Shown here: piece after piece, positions 1 through 10,518 of the stretch
Layout of the letters: each line of letters begins with the position of its first letter
How positions within the stretch are numbered: the stretch's first letter is position 1
The notes under the pieces: model-generated
Database searches by the model: none
What the model saw: only the letters and a program-made list of their open reading frames with translations
What the model was told of the DNA's origin: nothing
DNA from: Prostheceraeus crozeri
Lineage: Eukaryota; Platyhelminthes; Polycladida; Euryleptidae
Length of the DNA stretch: 64,000 nt
Assembly (NCBI GenBank): GCA_907163375.1
Contig: CAJQUW010010412.1
Span: forward strand, 1 to 64,000
Direction of reading: 5' to 3'
Position numbers and translations under genes: made by a program

Positions 1-72
1 GGCAGCGCATTCCATGACGCGCTATTGTTTTCAACATCCATATCCGTTCTTGTTCTTTATTATTAAGGAGTG

Positions 73-184
73 TTGGATTTCTATGCCATTTGTCAACATA
101 TGGAAGTCGCCAGCAACAAGTGCCGTGACAACACATGCCACGACGCTGCTTTCTTCGTGCATGTCCAATAGCAGCACCTCGACG
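73..184 (+). pseudogene. possible upstream exon of a C-type lectin-like domain, with in-frame stop
   Basis: Read in the frame of 121-123, this stretch gives a segment around NKCRDNTCHDAAFFVHVQ, then TAG (169-171), then QHLD. This resembles the helix/strand part of a C-type lectin domain, in which a conserved Cys is followed by an A-x-L-V-x-I-like strand. A GT donor at 185-186 leaves one base (G184), which joins phase-correctly to AC at 229-230 and codes Asp, so the phase agrees with the next exon. The implied intron is only 44 nt. The TAG suggests a dead copy, or that the exon call is wrong. The similarity is short and the call is tentative. Confidence 0.3.
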
Positions 185-228
185 GTCTAAGGAAGATGGA
201 AGATAAACATTCTTCTTTTCTCTTACAG

Positions 229-506
229 ACATACTAAATAAATCCTATCCAGAGGGAGCTGCTCAAGTTTGGATCGGTGCTGAACAGAAAAAGAACACAA
301 AGAACCCCGCCAGGAATTGGATTTGGAGTGACAGTGGACGAAAACTTAATATTACGTCATATAGTGCAAAGTACCGGAGCAATCGACGTCTAAATGATTA
401 TGAGGGAATGCAGAACCACATGGCAATCTTTCTGGATGGCCTTGGTGAAGGACTTAATGACTTCAATTCTAAAAGAGAACTGTATGGTTTCTGTGAATGT
501 TTGTAA
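229..506 (+). CDS. C-type lectin-like domain, terminal exon
   Basis: An acceptor (pyrimidine tract then cttacag, 219-228) opens a 92-codon frame ending at TAA 504-506. The frame contains the usual C-type lectin landmarks in order: WIGA (about residues 14-17 of the exon), NWIWSDSG, a GLGEGLNDFNS segment matching the G-x-x-x-x-L/W-N-D region, and YGFCE near the end. Such domains bind carbohydrate or other ligands and are usually secreted or at the cell surface. The cysteines expected before the GLND segment and after DFN are absent (Ser in the latter place), leaving only the two near the end, so the normal disulfide pattern is broken. A Penelope-like element follows within about 20-80 nt. Either a divergent lectin or a decayed gene; the rest lies outside the window. 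Confidence 0.6.
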
Positions 507-586
507 TGATGAGTGGGGAGCCATCGAGCCAGGTAATAGGAAAAATAGCGCAAAAAACACACTTTGGTGGGCTCGAAAAATTTTAA

Positions 587-1471
587 ATGCTTAAAAAATT
601 AAATGCAGTATCTCCAGAGATAAAGTTCACCTATGAAAATGTCGATACTGATGGGTCGATCAATTTTCTAGATGTAAAAGTCATTACAAAACGCATGTTA
701 CGTACCGGTTTGTTTATCAAACCTGAGCATAGTGGCTGTATCACACCGTGGAATTCTTTTGTACCGCGTTCTCGAAAGATAGGTCTCATTATTGCGGATC
801 GGCATAGAATTATTTCTATTTGCTCTGACCCTGAATTGTTGGACAATGCAAGACAACGGCTGACTCAGAGGTATTTGAATAATGGTTACCCATTGTCAGT
901 TATAAAGCGCTACCTCTGGTCAAATGGGAATAATCAAACAAGAAGACAGTACGATGACAGCAAAATTAAGCTCTTCTCACCCTACCTTGGAGAACGCTTC
1001 GTAGATCAATCTCGACGCTTACTCCGGAATTGTGACTTAGACTCAAAAGTAAATCTTGTTTTTCGCAACAAGCTCCCACTGTCCCAAGTTTTGCAGCTTG
1101 TGAGGGAGAAGCGTCCTTGTCATAGTGATTGTAAAACGTGTTCGTACTCTGAAGTGCCCAAAAAGTGTTTTTCAAAGTTTGTTGTGTATCAAATTCGTTG
1201 TACATTGTGTCAAGAAATTTATATAGGCGAAACTTGTCGAACAATGCGTTCCAGATTTCTCAATCACTTGTCTATTGAGAATTCTGTAGTTTTTAAACAT
1301 TTAAGACGCCATGACGTCGACCCCAAAAATTTTCATACACAGTTGCCGCTATCTTGGAAGATCATCGCATCAAATTTGAAGCATCTTAATGTTAGAAAGT
1401 CTGTGGAAGCCATACATATAAGACGCAATCAGACAATGAATGGTTGCATTGGTCGTGAGCTTGATGTATAA
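587..1471 (+). CDS. PLE polyprotein C-terminal part: RT thumb + GIY-YIG endonuclease
   Basis: The open frame is 294 residues. Residues 1-33 are the last RT palm strands, with the FLDVKV motif that in PLEs follows YVDD. Residues about 47-115 are the thumb, including TPWNSFVPRSRKIGL and a YLNNGYPLSVIKRYL helix. A linker with a Cys cluster (about 178-195, CHSDCKTCSY) leads to a GIY-YIG nuclease at about 200-240 (VVYQIRC then YIGETCRTMRSRFLNHL). The nuclease nicks DNA to prime reverse transcription. The 5' two thirds, including the catalytic aspartates, are missing, so this copy cannot move on its own. There are no internal stops in what remains, so the copy is fairly young. The start given is the first Met, not a true initiation site. 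Confidence 0.85.
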   Translation: MLKKLNAVSPEIKFTYENVDTDGSINFLDVKVITKRMLRTGLFIKPEHSGCITPWNSFVPRSRKIGLIIADRHRIISICSDPELLDNARQRLTQRYLNNGYPLSVIKRYLWSNGNNQTRRQYDDSKIKLFSPYLGERFVDQSRRLLRNCDLDSKVNLVFRNKLPLSQVLQLVREKRPCHSDCKTCSYSEVPKKCFSKFVVYQIRCTLCQEIYIGETCRTMRSRFLNHLSIENSVVFKHLRRHDVDPKNFHTQLPLSWKIIASNLKHLNVRKSVEAIHIRRNQTMNGCIGRELDV

Positions 1472-1747
1472 TATTCATGTACATTAGTTTTCTGTTTTCT
1501 GTTTTCTTTTATTTCACTGATCAGTATTATAATTTTCCTTTCCTTATCTTTTGGTGCATTTATCATTTTTGTACATACGCATGTCTCATCATATCATCAT
1601 ATCTTCATTCTTTAGTTTTATTGTTTGCAATCACCTTGTGTCAAAGCTGTCTGTACATGTGTGCATAGAGATATCATTGGTTGACAACTATAGATTTCAT
1701 GTCACTCCTTTTAGCACTGCAAATGCATGGCCAGTCATTCTTTTCAA

Positions 1748-1782
1748 GCACCTGAGGAAGGTCGTGGACCGAAAGCTCGTGC
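1748..1782 (+). ncRNA. minimal type I hammerhead ribozyme in PLE tail
   Basis: Stem I is GCAC (1748-1751) pairing with GTGC (1779-1782). The core is CTGAGGA (1752-1758) and GAAA (1771-1774). Stem II is GGTC/GACC (1760-1763 with 1767-1770), with A1759 unpaired. Stem III is a single A-U pair (1774 with 1777) closing a GC loop. The predicted cleavage is after C1778 (the NUH site). An AATAAA lies about 7 nt downstream. PLEs are known to carry such very short type I hammerheads, which in that family are thought to work best as dimers. Called by eye. Confidence 0.7.
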
Positions 1783-1800
1783 GACTATAATAAATTTTTT

Positions 1801-2204
1801 GCCGTTTTAAGGCAATTCCATATAAAAGACGCTAATTCGCAAAACTTTTTAAACTGTGGAGGCAGTTTAAAGTTTTGTAGATCCTCTGGATTTCACGTAC
1901 ATATTTGTTCGTATTAGTTATTCAACTCATAGAGAAATTAGACCGAAACTCGTACTACGGCCAATATGAGAGCCAAAAAAATAAGCGTAACGGACTCTCG
2001 CGGGGAAAATCAAATTTTGACATTTGTATTTTACATTTGCAAAACTCAGCGAATTAACTGAGAGTTTCACTTCCAAGTGATATTTTCCTAAAACTAGTGT
2101 CATGAAGTTTTAAGAAAACTATATTCATTAACCACACAATTGTTTTGGACACTCCCGTAACGGACGCCGTTCTATCCACGTGCTGATTTATCCCTGTAAA
2201 CAAT
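1801..2204. other. no gene seen
   Basis: AT-rich sequence between the PLE tail and a LINE 3' end. I see no recognisable coding signal or clear repeat. Confidence 0.5.
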
Positions 2205-2480
2205 AACAATAATAATAATAATAATTCCTTTATTTTTATCCCGCTTTACAAAAAGTCTCAAGCGGCTATACATTAAGCACATTACAAAAGAGGAATGATT
2301 TCAATAGTTTTTAAAAGTTGCAAGTGAGGTTGCTGAGCGAATATTGTAAGGCAACTTATTCCATACCATAGCTCCGAAAACAGAAAATCTCCTATCACCA
2401 TGCGTTACATTTGATGTTTTTATCTGTGATAGTGACAAATCATCATGATTTCTAAGATCAAATCAATCTTTTGCTCATTT
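2205..2480 (-). mobile_element. LINE ORF2 extreme C-terminus and 3' tail
   Basis: On the minus strand the translation just before the stop reads GDRRFSVFGAMVWNKLP, then YNIRSATSLATFKNY. This is the conserved carboxy-terminal block of many animal CR1/Jockey/L2-type LINE ORF2 proteins (G-D-R-x-F-S-V ... W-N-x-L-P ... F-K). The tail then runs into an (ATT)n microsatellite at 2205-2225, as expected for a LINE 3' end. Upstream ORF2 sequence is not recognisable, so this is a severely 5'-truncated insertion. Confidence 0.65.
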
Positions 2481-4097
2481 ATTCCGGGGATTGCTAATAC
2501 ATTAGTGATGCATTTATGCTTTAATCAATTTCCCTTTGTAGTTTTGCGTCATAAGGCCGTTTAACGGACACTATTCATTATTTTCTAACAATTTTAACAC
2601 CATCTATTACAGACTGACACTATTTATTATTCCAATTAAGAATTCAAGCATCCTTGTACACACTGTATATTATACCGGCAAGTATTGAAAAGCATTTAGA
2701 TGAGTACAAAACAGTAGCGCATGCCTCTATAAAGGCTATATGTACACAGCTCATGTTGTTTTACATGTAATTTATCATGTTGGATAGTGTAAGGCGCATT
2801 TTTTCTGGTTGCTATACATGTACATTGAAGATGAGATCCGGAAAACCGTGTCGAGAGCTGATAGAGATAACTTTGAGAGGACGATCTAAATATAGCCTAG
2901 GTTTGTTGCAATTTCAATTGCACACAGCACGGGCCCTTTCCATGCGTTTTAGAATTGCTCACACATAGTCGCTCGCTCGATGAACAGACGACTGAACGGA
3001 AGCTTGTCAACAAATGTTGTCTGAATGATGAAATTTTCTACAGTTTTGTGCAATTTCTTTTGTTATTCGACTTCATCGTGTCGTTGTACATTACGTACTT
3101 GCAGCATTCATTGACTGGACTGTCTCAGAGTTTTGGCAAAAATATTGTTCTTGGGTATCTTTGAGTTTCTTTTCAGTGTCTTGATGACTTTATTGACCGA
3201 CTGTGGTATTTGACAGACAGACGTCTGACACTTGGTCATTAACCATCCATGCCCTCTCATTTTCCTTTATTCATTGGTCTATTTGTTGACACTTCCTACT
3301 TTTCTTAGAGATGTAGAAATTCACTTCCTTCAAATTCCATCAATCGTCTTGCTGGCCCATACTCTATCCTATTTTCACTAGTAGGCCTATTCCTTATTGT
3401 CTCGCTTTTAATGTCGATATCACAATTTTTGCCTTAGACAATGCTAAAGATTAGACTAACAAAACTGAATTTAGTCAGTCAACTCCCGTGGGAGGAATGC
3501 CGGTAGCTAAGGAAGTAAGTTTCTAAGATTTTTCAGTAAAGCGAGTGTCCTTTATGTAAGAAACGCACAGAATTTCATATTATTCGCAGAATTGATCGCC
3601 GTACTGGAGAGCATTGCTGAAACTCGTTTTACACCCGACTTATCAACTTTCTTTTTGCTTTTGCTTGCTCTACAGATAACTGAAAGTATTTTGAGCATAA
3701 CGGACTCTTGCAACTTGACCATCATTTTAAGATGACAGTTTTTTGAGTTGTACACTGCATACCCTCAATTAAAACTAACTGCATAACTCATGAAAACTAG
3801 CATTTCTTCTCAAATGAAGATGGCTTGGCCTTTTTGGCTACCAGACCGTGTCCATTTGGTAACGGCCGCCTGGGTGAAATCTGACGGTCTGGTAGGTAAT
3901 TTGCTACGAAAACTTTATGCGACTGCCAAATCACCTTTAACTTTTATTGGTTACTATTGGGCAAATCTAAAAAAGCTCCTAATTTTGATGCAAATTTTGT
4001 CTTAGAAAATTTTTGTCCCGGATTTCATTAAATGTCACATTAGATGATGTGTGTTCCATTATAGATCAATCTTAAGTATGTGAGAACCACAACATTT
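2481..4097. other. no gene seen
   Basis: Short ORFs here (for example 2777-2968 and 2955-3164 on +, 3552-3755 on -) match nothing I recognise and lack coding character. I see no splice-linked exon series and no terminal repeats. Confidence 0.5.
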
Positions 4098-4295
4098 CCC
4101 GGTGAAAAAAAATTGTCGGTGAACTGTCGGTCCATTGTCGGGAAGCCGACTCGGCTTAATGACGGCAAAGGTCCTAATTCCCCGACTATCTGCCGACGAA
4201 TCGGTGAGCCGACAATTCACCGACTGTTTCGCCGACACACTACCGACAATTCCCCGACAGCTGCCGCCGACAATTCCCCGACAGCCGCCGACATC
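4098..4295 (+). repeat. TCGG-rich repeat copy, inverted relative to 10290-10471
   Basis: Begins with CCCGGTGAAAAAAAATTGTC and then carries many GTCGG/CCGAC words. A second copy starting with the same motif on the minus strand ends at 10471. Both stand out by GC content from the AT-rich surroundings. Probably a short non-autonomous transposable element; the family is unknown to me. Confidence 0.5.
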
Positions 4296-4405
4296 TAATT
4301 ATATGTTCACATTCTTTTGATGAAATTACAGTTATAGCCTACTTGACGTTGTAGCAAAATATTGAAGAAATTTGCTGTTGATAGTGATGAATATTGTTGA
4401 TTAAA

Positions 4406-4619
4406 GTCATCCTGCTACGAAATGCTCCAAGTGTTAACAGCAGAAAAACTCATGCTGCTAAAGCTAAAACATTCGGAGGCAGTGACAAGAATAGCTCTAC
4501 AATATTTATACATTATAAAAATGCTGCTGATCGGTGTCATCCTGCTACGAAATGTTCCAAGGATTAACAGCAGAAAAACTCAATGCTGCTAAAACCAAAA
4601 CATTCGGAGGCAGTGACAA
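4406..4619. repeat. two-copy direct repeat, 83-84 bp units, 130-bp period
   Basis: 4406-4488 and 4536-4619 are about 93% identical. Both begin GTCATCCTGCTACGAAATG and end GGAGGCAGTGACAA. A 47-bp spacer separates them. Confidence 0.75.
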
Positions 4620-5438
4620 ATAATCGCACAAGAAATTATTTTAGCGACTCACCTCAAAAGTAAATGTCGGCCTACAGAACAGTGGTATGCTTCTCTGCCA
4701 TCGGTTGTGCTGATATCTTTTTGAGAGACAACGACTTTGGTCTAAAATGCGCAGTAAGATGCTTGATGCAAAAAATATTGAATATTATTGACGCATAAAA
4801 TGAAGTTATAGAATTTAACATAATTAAAATAAATAGGAACATACGTGCATTTAACATAAGAAATAGGAAAACGACATGAGCTTTTATTCACTTCATGTAA
4901 TTATGCTGCTTAAAATCAATAGTATTACATTAATTACCCGACCTGCTATTATTTCCTGGCAAAAAATAATGAAACGACAAGAATCACATGAGCACTAGAC
5001 AAGTTCCGATGAAAAATGTGTCATAATACAAATGACGAAATTCAGGATGATTACGAAGGAGATAAAGTGTTCAGTCTGGGAATTTTCAAAAGAAAATATC
5101 TAGCTGACGATCAGTATAAAAAGGAAGTACATATGACTAATATATATCCATATGAGAACATGATTGTGAGTGTGGACCAATAGCGCATTTTTGGAAATCT
5201 TTAAAGACAATTACAAACAGCTAACAATCACGAAAAATAACTATAGCAAATACCTGTCCACTTGCAAACATGATTAAGTTCAAACATGATTAATGGGTCA
5301 AGTCAAGTCTAATTTGGAAATCTTTTAAGATAATTATAAACAGCCAACAATTACGTAGAGACGATGCCTCTTTGGTTGGACATTCTAAATGAAAGTGAAA
5401 GTAGGATTGCTAATATGATGCTAATTTATTAGATCATG
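4620..5438. other. no gene seen; short direct repeat
   Basis: Contains a diverged direct repeat of about 45 bp (5190-5236 and 5313-5356; both start TTTGGAAATCTTT). No coding sequence recognised. The 61-codon minus-strand ORF at 4672-4857 has no recognisable similarity. Confidence 0.45.
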
Positions 5439-5485
5439 AACCAATCAATTTCAACTATACTGAGCGTATAGCCATTTTCAGGGTA
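5439..5485 (-). ncRNA. decayed type I hammerhead ribozyme copy
   Basis: Related to the copies at 5613-5661 and 5826-5878. On the minus strand it has TACC, then a core CTGAAAA in which the invariant G8 is A, then stem II GGCTATAC/GTATAGTT, then GAAA and a short stem III, ending in GGTT. The stem II sequence differs from the other two copies but still pairs along its length, while the core mutation should abolish cleavage. Confidence 0.5.
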
Positions 5486-5612
5486 TAAAAAATGAAAATG
5501 CATTGATGAAATTTTAAGCATTCATAAATATACCTGTATGCATATTCTTCATTCGCATGTATATAAATGCCTAAAATTCCATCAAGGCATGCTCTGTTCA
5601 ATTATCATTTTA

Positions 5613-5661
5613 TACCCTGAAGATGACTGCGTTCTGTAGTTGAAATTACTCGAAATTGGTA
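5613..5661 (+). ncRNA. type I hammerhead ribozyme
   Basis: Stem I is TACC (5613-5616) with GGTA (5658-5661). The core is CTGAAGA (5617-5623) and GAAA (5642-5645). Stem II is GACTGC/GTAGTT (5625-5630 with 5636-5641), with T5624 unpaired and loop GTTCT. Stem III is ATT/AAT (5645-5647 with 5654-5656). The predicted cleavage is after T5657. All canonical core bases are present. It shares the unpaired base before stem II and the downstream AATAAA with the PLE-tail ribozymes in this window. Confidence 0.65.
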
Positions 5662-5825
5662 CGGATGAATAAATCACATCATTAAGTTACACATGCATAA
5701 ATTACATCAGATAATAATTCAAAAGTATGGGAATGCCAAATTAGCAGCAATTTGGCATTCCCTTACTTTTGAATTATTATCTGATGTATATGTAACTTAA
5801 TGATGTGATTTATTCAGCCGTTATT

Positions 5826-5878
5826 GACCAATTTTGAGTAATTTCAACTACAGAACGCATGCAGTCATCTTCAGGGTA
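5826..5878 (-). ncRNA. type I hammerhead ribozyme, inverted copy
   Basis: Minus-strand copy of the motif at 5613-5661, in the opposite palindrome arm. It has TACC, CTGAAGA, stem II GACTGC/GTAGTT with a longer loop (ATGCGTTCT), GAAA, stem III ATT/AAT, then GGTC. Stem I keeps three pairs, and its outer pair (T opposite C) is lost. The core is complete. Confidence 0.6.
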
Positions 5879-5976
5879 TAAAATGATAACTGAAAAGAGC
5901 ATGCCTTGATGGGATTTTAGGCATTTTTAGATATGTGAATGAAGAATATGCATAAAGGTATATTTCTAAATGCTTT

Positions 5977-8900
5977 CAATTATAAAATGCTTCAAGTAAT
6001 TTGCATTTATTGTTACTAAACAAATGTAATTACATTTGTAGATGAATTTATGTTTTCCTCACGAAGCTATCTTCAGGGAACATAAATGTTTAATTAATTA
6101 TAAGTTAGACAAATAGTCCGGCAACCAGAAGTTAATTAATTAATTGTCATTAATTTTTTTTCATAAAATGATGTAGTAACTAACTTGGCATTCCCTTACT
6201 TTTGAAATGTTTACATTGAGTGTACGCATTTTTTTCACAATTGCATCAGTTATGGCTTTCCTATTTTCATTTTGTATTTCGATAACAGTATCAGTGTAAA
6301 AAAGAAGCAACGAACCAATGGAAGCATGATTACAATGTCAATATGGTCCTGTTTCCACAAAACGGACCATATGCACTTTTTACATGCAGGATTTTTACAG
6401 TTTTTATCATCGTTGTGTTGTCACTAAACCAATTTTAGATAGATGAAGATTGCGACTACACAATTCAAAAGTCTTTGTCATTCAGTAACTCGTCCGAAAC
6501 GTTTAGCCTTGGTTCATCAGGCCAAGAGATCCGATAGTGTAGGCCTAATCACTGCGGTATTTTCACTTTCACGTAGAAGTTTTATAACCTATTTCGAACA
6601 CGAATACTTACTATCGCTTTAATGGTTGATTATTGCTTGACATCATTGATTATTGATCACTCATTCTTGAGAAGATTAAAATGACTTAAATTAGAAGAAA
6701 AAATATTATTAATAGACTTATTCATAAAAAGGATTAACTTTTCTTATTGTATAGGCCCTATTATTATTTATATCTATAAACTTTATCAAACTACATCTTT
6801 ATTTACTGAGTTAAAAGCTAAAAACTGTTAAACTAACTAAATAAGGATACTAAGCTTGCGACCGATATCCCTGAAAATAACTACTTGAACTATTATATAA
6901 GATTTCACTATGGGTTAAGCAAAATTAATTTTTGCCATTATCAAAATGAAATCGTACGTCAAGTTGTACCCGTCCTTTGCTAAAGATAGTTGGGTCTCCA
7001 GTTATGTGAAGAGAAACTTCACTGTCAACACCTTTGACAGCATCGATAAAAGAAGTACAGCTGTAACTCTCTTGGCATCGAAGCTGGAAACAAAAACAAA
7101 TCTCGTCTCAAGTGTAATGGTCGCTCTGATAGAGATTTCGTTATTAACAAACGCTCGCGTAAATCAAAAACTATTTTAATGAAAATAAAGTTGTTCTAAA
7201 TATTGATTTTATTAGTGATAGTTTTCTCGCAAAATTTATTATCGTATTCGTAAATATAAACTTGACATTAAATTCGCAAATGAAAGTAACATAAAATTAT
7301 GTTACTTATTTCGAAACAAGAATAATAATAATACACGCTAACTAATTGTTTTCTTTGTAGTAACTTCTTAATCATAATAATTGCAATATTAGTTTTGTTA
7401 TTTATCCGTTTATTTGTCATTTTAGTTCTAATAGTTACATAGATGATCTTCACGCCTTTTTCGTTTGAGATTTGATGAACATCGCAATGTAGCCACCCCA
7501 GTGGGTGGATCAATGTGCCCCACGCATGAGGCACATTGAAACACTTTGGTAGAAATTTCAAAATTAAAATTGTGAGGAGATTAAATGTCACAAAAACGTC
7601 CAACAACTTTGAGATTACTAAGGATATCCTCAACCTTTCATCCGAGTTTGATTTTGGTTCATTTGATTTAGTATATTCAAACTGCTGAGAAAAGATCAAA
7701 AACATGTTCAATGTGCCCTACCCGCCCCTATCAAGAATGGAGATGCAGCAAGTCTTCTGACTGATCGCTGTTTGAAATGTACCGCGAACTGTATTGAAGA
7801 CTGACGTCAGTATATTGCTAACTTTGGATTGCCCTGTCAAAGCCAGTATCAACGAATCACAACTATAATTCGAAAATTGATTTGTACTTCGCTGTGATTG
7901 CCTGGCATGATGTTGTTAAATATAAATACACATGTCAACGGATTCTCATCGAAGACCGCACCCACAAACTGAAAGCTGTAACAAATACGCGAGTGACTCA
8001 CAACCAAAAGCAGTTTAACTTAAATTAATAATGGCAGTTATTCGATTAAGCAATCAAACAGATTTTTAGAGTCATAACCACACATTTTCACTAAAAGTTG
8101 ACGTATCTTGATGAACAATACGTCAAATAAAAGCCTAGGATTTGACTGTTCATCTCATGCGGGTTTCATCTCTTCATCAACGGGATTTCATGTTTAAAAA
8201 TTATGATTTATGAAGTGGGTTTTACTTCTGTAGAGGCACATTAGGTAATGAGTAGACGTGTTATATACTGTCATCAATTCATCATGAAAAATGCAAATTA
8301 TCATATCATTGTAATAACATCAGGATAAGCTTAACGATATAAAATGTGGAACGCCTTTATTTCTGAACAAATATTGCCAGTGATAGACCTATGCGTACAA
8401 TAATAAAATTACTAAATCCTGTGCAAATTATAACTAACAACCGATGGATAGAAATATTTATAGATCAGCTTACCTATTAACAACATGATTGTTCGAGTCA
8501 TAGCAGTGACTTACATTTTGCATAAATTAGTCAATTCCGTTTCTTAGATTGTGTCATTCGTTTCCAAGAGATGATAAAATCGATTGCCATGTATCCTGAT
8601 TCCATCGATGTAGAAGTCAAATGACCAATCATGAAATATACGAATGAAACTTTGGAAGTGTGGAGACAATTTATTGTTAAATGATTCTGAAGAAAAATGA
8701 GATAACACTGCGCACTCGGAAGTCGTAATATATGTGTAATTTGTTGGGAGACTTATTGAAGGAAGCCAATCTAAGAGATCCTCGAAATCGGTGATATCAT
8801 CCTTGGGAATTCGAATTATCAAGTTTCCATTCTTGTGTTCTCTCCTTCATGCGAGCTGTTGCCGTTGATGCGTTTTCCACAAAAAGTTTTGTTTGGTTGA

Positions 8901-10289
8901 TGAAGATGCCGAGGTATAGTAAGGTGGAAAGTTGTTGAAAACACTGGGAACTGCCGAAGATTTGAGTTGCAATAGTTTCAATTCTTTTCTGGGACGCTTA
9001 GATGATCTTGAATTGTTGACTTGTCTTGATCAAATCATTTTCGAGGAAGTGCAGAGAACAAATTCGCTAAGACAAGGTTGGAAAGAAGACGCTTCTTTGG
9101 CCAAAATTATCGACATCCTCTCGTTTAATTGCTCTTATCCATTTGTCGCGAAGAGTCTGGTCATGAGATAATGCAAAAATACGAAATATGCACATTCGTT
9201 GAGTTATCTGATGTGCTTTTGTGCACTTGCTGTTTATTATCGTAGGACGTTAACTGGGCGCGCTGCTTTCCCAGTTAGGCGCACGCATAATATGTTTTGA
9301 GACAAGCTAACCAACCTGATGCTATAGCAACGCATCGATCAATCAGATGACGCTTGCCTCACATATTTGCATGCAGATTCGGCAGATCACTGTGAGGACG
9401 AAGGACAAAGGCAGAATTATGACTGCGTGTGCACACACTGTTGTGCTGTCCTGTATGAAACTTCCCGTGAACAGCAGCTCAATGAATTGCCAATGAATTG
9501 CGCTTTGCGCTATCGAACAATGAAATCTATCAGTCCTTAGTCTGTATAGAGTGTGGACTACTCGTGAAAATCTATTCGTGCTCTAGATATCTCACAATGG
9601 CTAGAAATAGAAGGTTGGAAAAAGCCCTTTCAAAAGGAATTACCCTAATTCACGGTCGTTCGGAGATAGCGAAAATAGACAGATAAATGGCTACTTAAAA
9701 CAGCGCAACAATGTGTTCTCAGCAGGGTTTTCCACTTTCAAAAGAATTGTTTTCTTTCATTTGCTTTCTCGTAGCGTTTGACTACTAGCAACATTTTCTG
9801 CGCTGCAGCAAAGAATGTGTAACAGATTAATGCACCGATTAAAATCGGGCTGTTTTAATGTAGGATTGTATACACACATCTAATACATTTACATGCGTTT
9901 TTCTTCTTGTCAGGATGTTCTGTGAATTTCCATGTAATTCTATCTACATTTTGAATTACTCAAAAAGAAAATAGAAGTAACGGAGACAGAACTGTTGACC
10001 CATAGCTGCCGCTACATGTAGACATGTATTGATATCTTTACTTACCACATGCTGCCGGAAATCTGGTCCTGATATCTGGTATGAGGAATTCTGTAATCCT
10101 TTTGCAAGAGGTTGCCATTTTGTCTTTCATCTGTGCCACTTGCAAAGAAGCAGAATGTGCTGACTATGCTCCTCGAGCGCAGCAGGAGTCCTCTGTTGTA
10201 AATCTCAGCAGTGTTAAAGTTATATAGATCACACGAATTGGAGTGGACGAGATTTGCTAATAATTGTCCAATCAGAGTTGCTGTCGGCA
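5977..10289. other. no recognisable gene
   Basis: AT-rich. The longest ORF is 147 codons on the minus strand (7268-7711); with 92 codons at 8544-8822 (-) and 79 codons at 8932-9171 (+), none resembles a family I know. Their composition (Asn, Ile, Lys and Tyr rich) suits chance ORFs in AT-rich DNA. There is a perfect 9-bp-stem hairpin at about 6337-6371 (ATATGGTCC/GGACCATAT) and a short one at 9249-9275. I see no exon chain. Confidence 0.4.
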
Positions 10290-10471
10290 TATAGGGAGAA
10301 CATGCCGACACTTCCCGATTTTCTAATCATGTCGGTGCAGCCGTCACTTAACCGATGGGTACCGAGAACACCTGTGTCGGCATTCACTCGGTGCACCGAC
10401 ACGGTTGACAGCCGACACTGCCCGAGTACGACTATTTGCCGAGTAATCGCCGACGATTTTTTTTCACCGGG
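10290..10471 (-). repeat. TCGG-rich repeat, second copy (inverted)
   Basis: On the minus strand it starts at 10471 with CCCGGTGAAAAAAAATCGTC, matching 4098 onward in 18 of the first 20 bases, and then diverges but keeps the dense GTCGG words. ORFs of 75-118 codons across it on both strands are by-products of this composition. Confidence 0.5.
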
Positions 10472-10518
10472 TTGTGCGTAATTCGCTAAAAAATCACCAT
10501 GTTTGAAATCCTGGCGTC

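Larger units (their letters stand above)
520..1800 (+). mobile_element. Penelope-like retroelement, 5'-truncated
   Basis: A 5'-truncated Penelope-like element (PLE) contains the reverse transcriptase thumb, a GIY-YIG endonuclease and a tail with a hammerhead ribozyme, followed by AATAAA near 1790. The 5' break lies just after where the catalytic YxDD should be: the frame begins with LKKLNAVSPEIKFTYE, which in PLEs directly follows the YVDD strand. The left edge abuts the lectin exon. The 5' truncation is typical of target-primed reverse transcription. I did not find a convincing target-site duplication. Confidence 0.85.
5512..5976. repeat. long palindrome, about 228-bp arms, 10-bp spacer
   Basis: The arms 5512-5740 and 5751-5976 are inverted copies of each other (roughly 90% by eye). 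The centre is GGGAATGCCAAA, a 10-nt spacer, and TTTGGCATTCCC. Each arm contains a hammerhead-like motif pointing towards the centre, with AATAAA just downstream in both (5668-5673 on +; the minus copy has it at 5810-5815). A further fragment of the central sequence recurs at 6181-6207. This is probably two tail-to-tail copies of a PLE-type or retrozyme-type non-coding element. Confidence 0.75.

Noticed and set aside
6045..6090. Minus-strand CCCTGAAGATAGC ... GGAAAACA, hammerhead-like
   Set aside because: No pairing for stem I; the region is better explained as a plain hairpin (TTTATGTT/AACATAAA).
6491..6523. Minus-strand CTGATGA ... TAAACG, resembling a hammerhead core
   Set aside because: G12 of the GAAA block is U, stem II is only two or three pairs, and no complementary stem I strand follows.
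7268..7711. 147-codon minus-strand ORF
   Set aside because: No recognisable family, low-complexity Asn/Ile/Lys/Tyr-rich stretches, no supporting exons; likely chance in AT-rich DNA.
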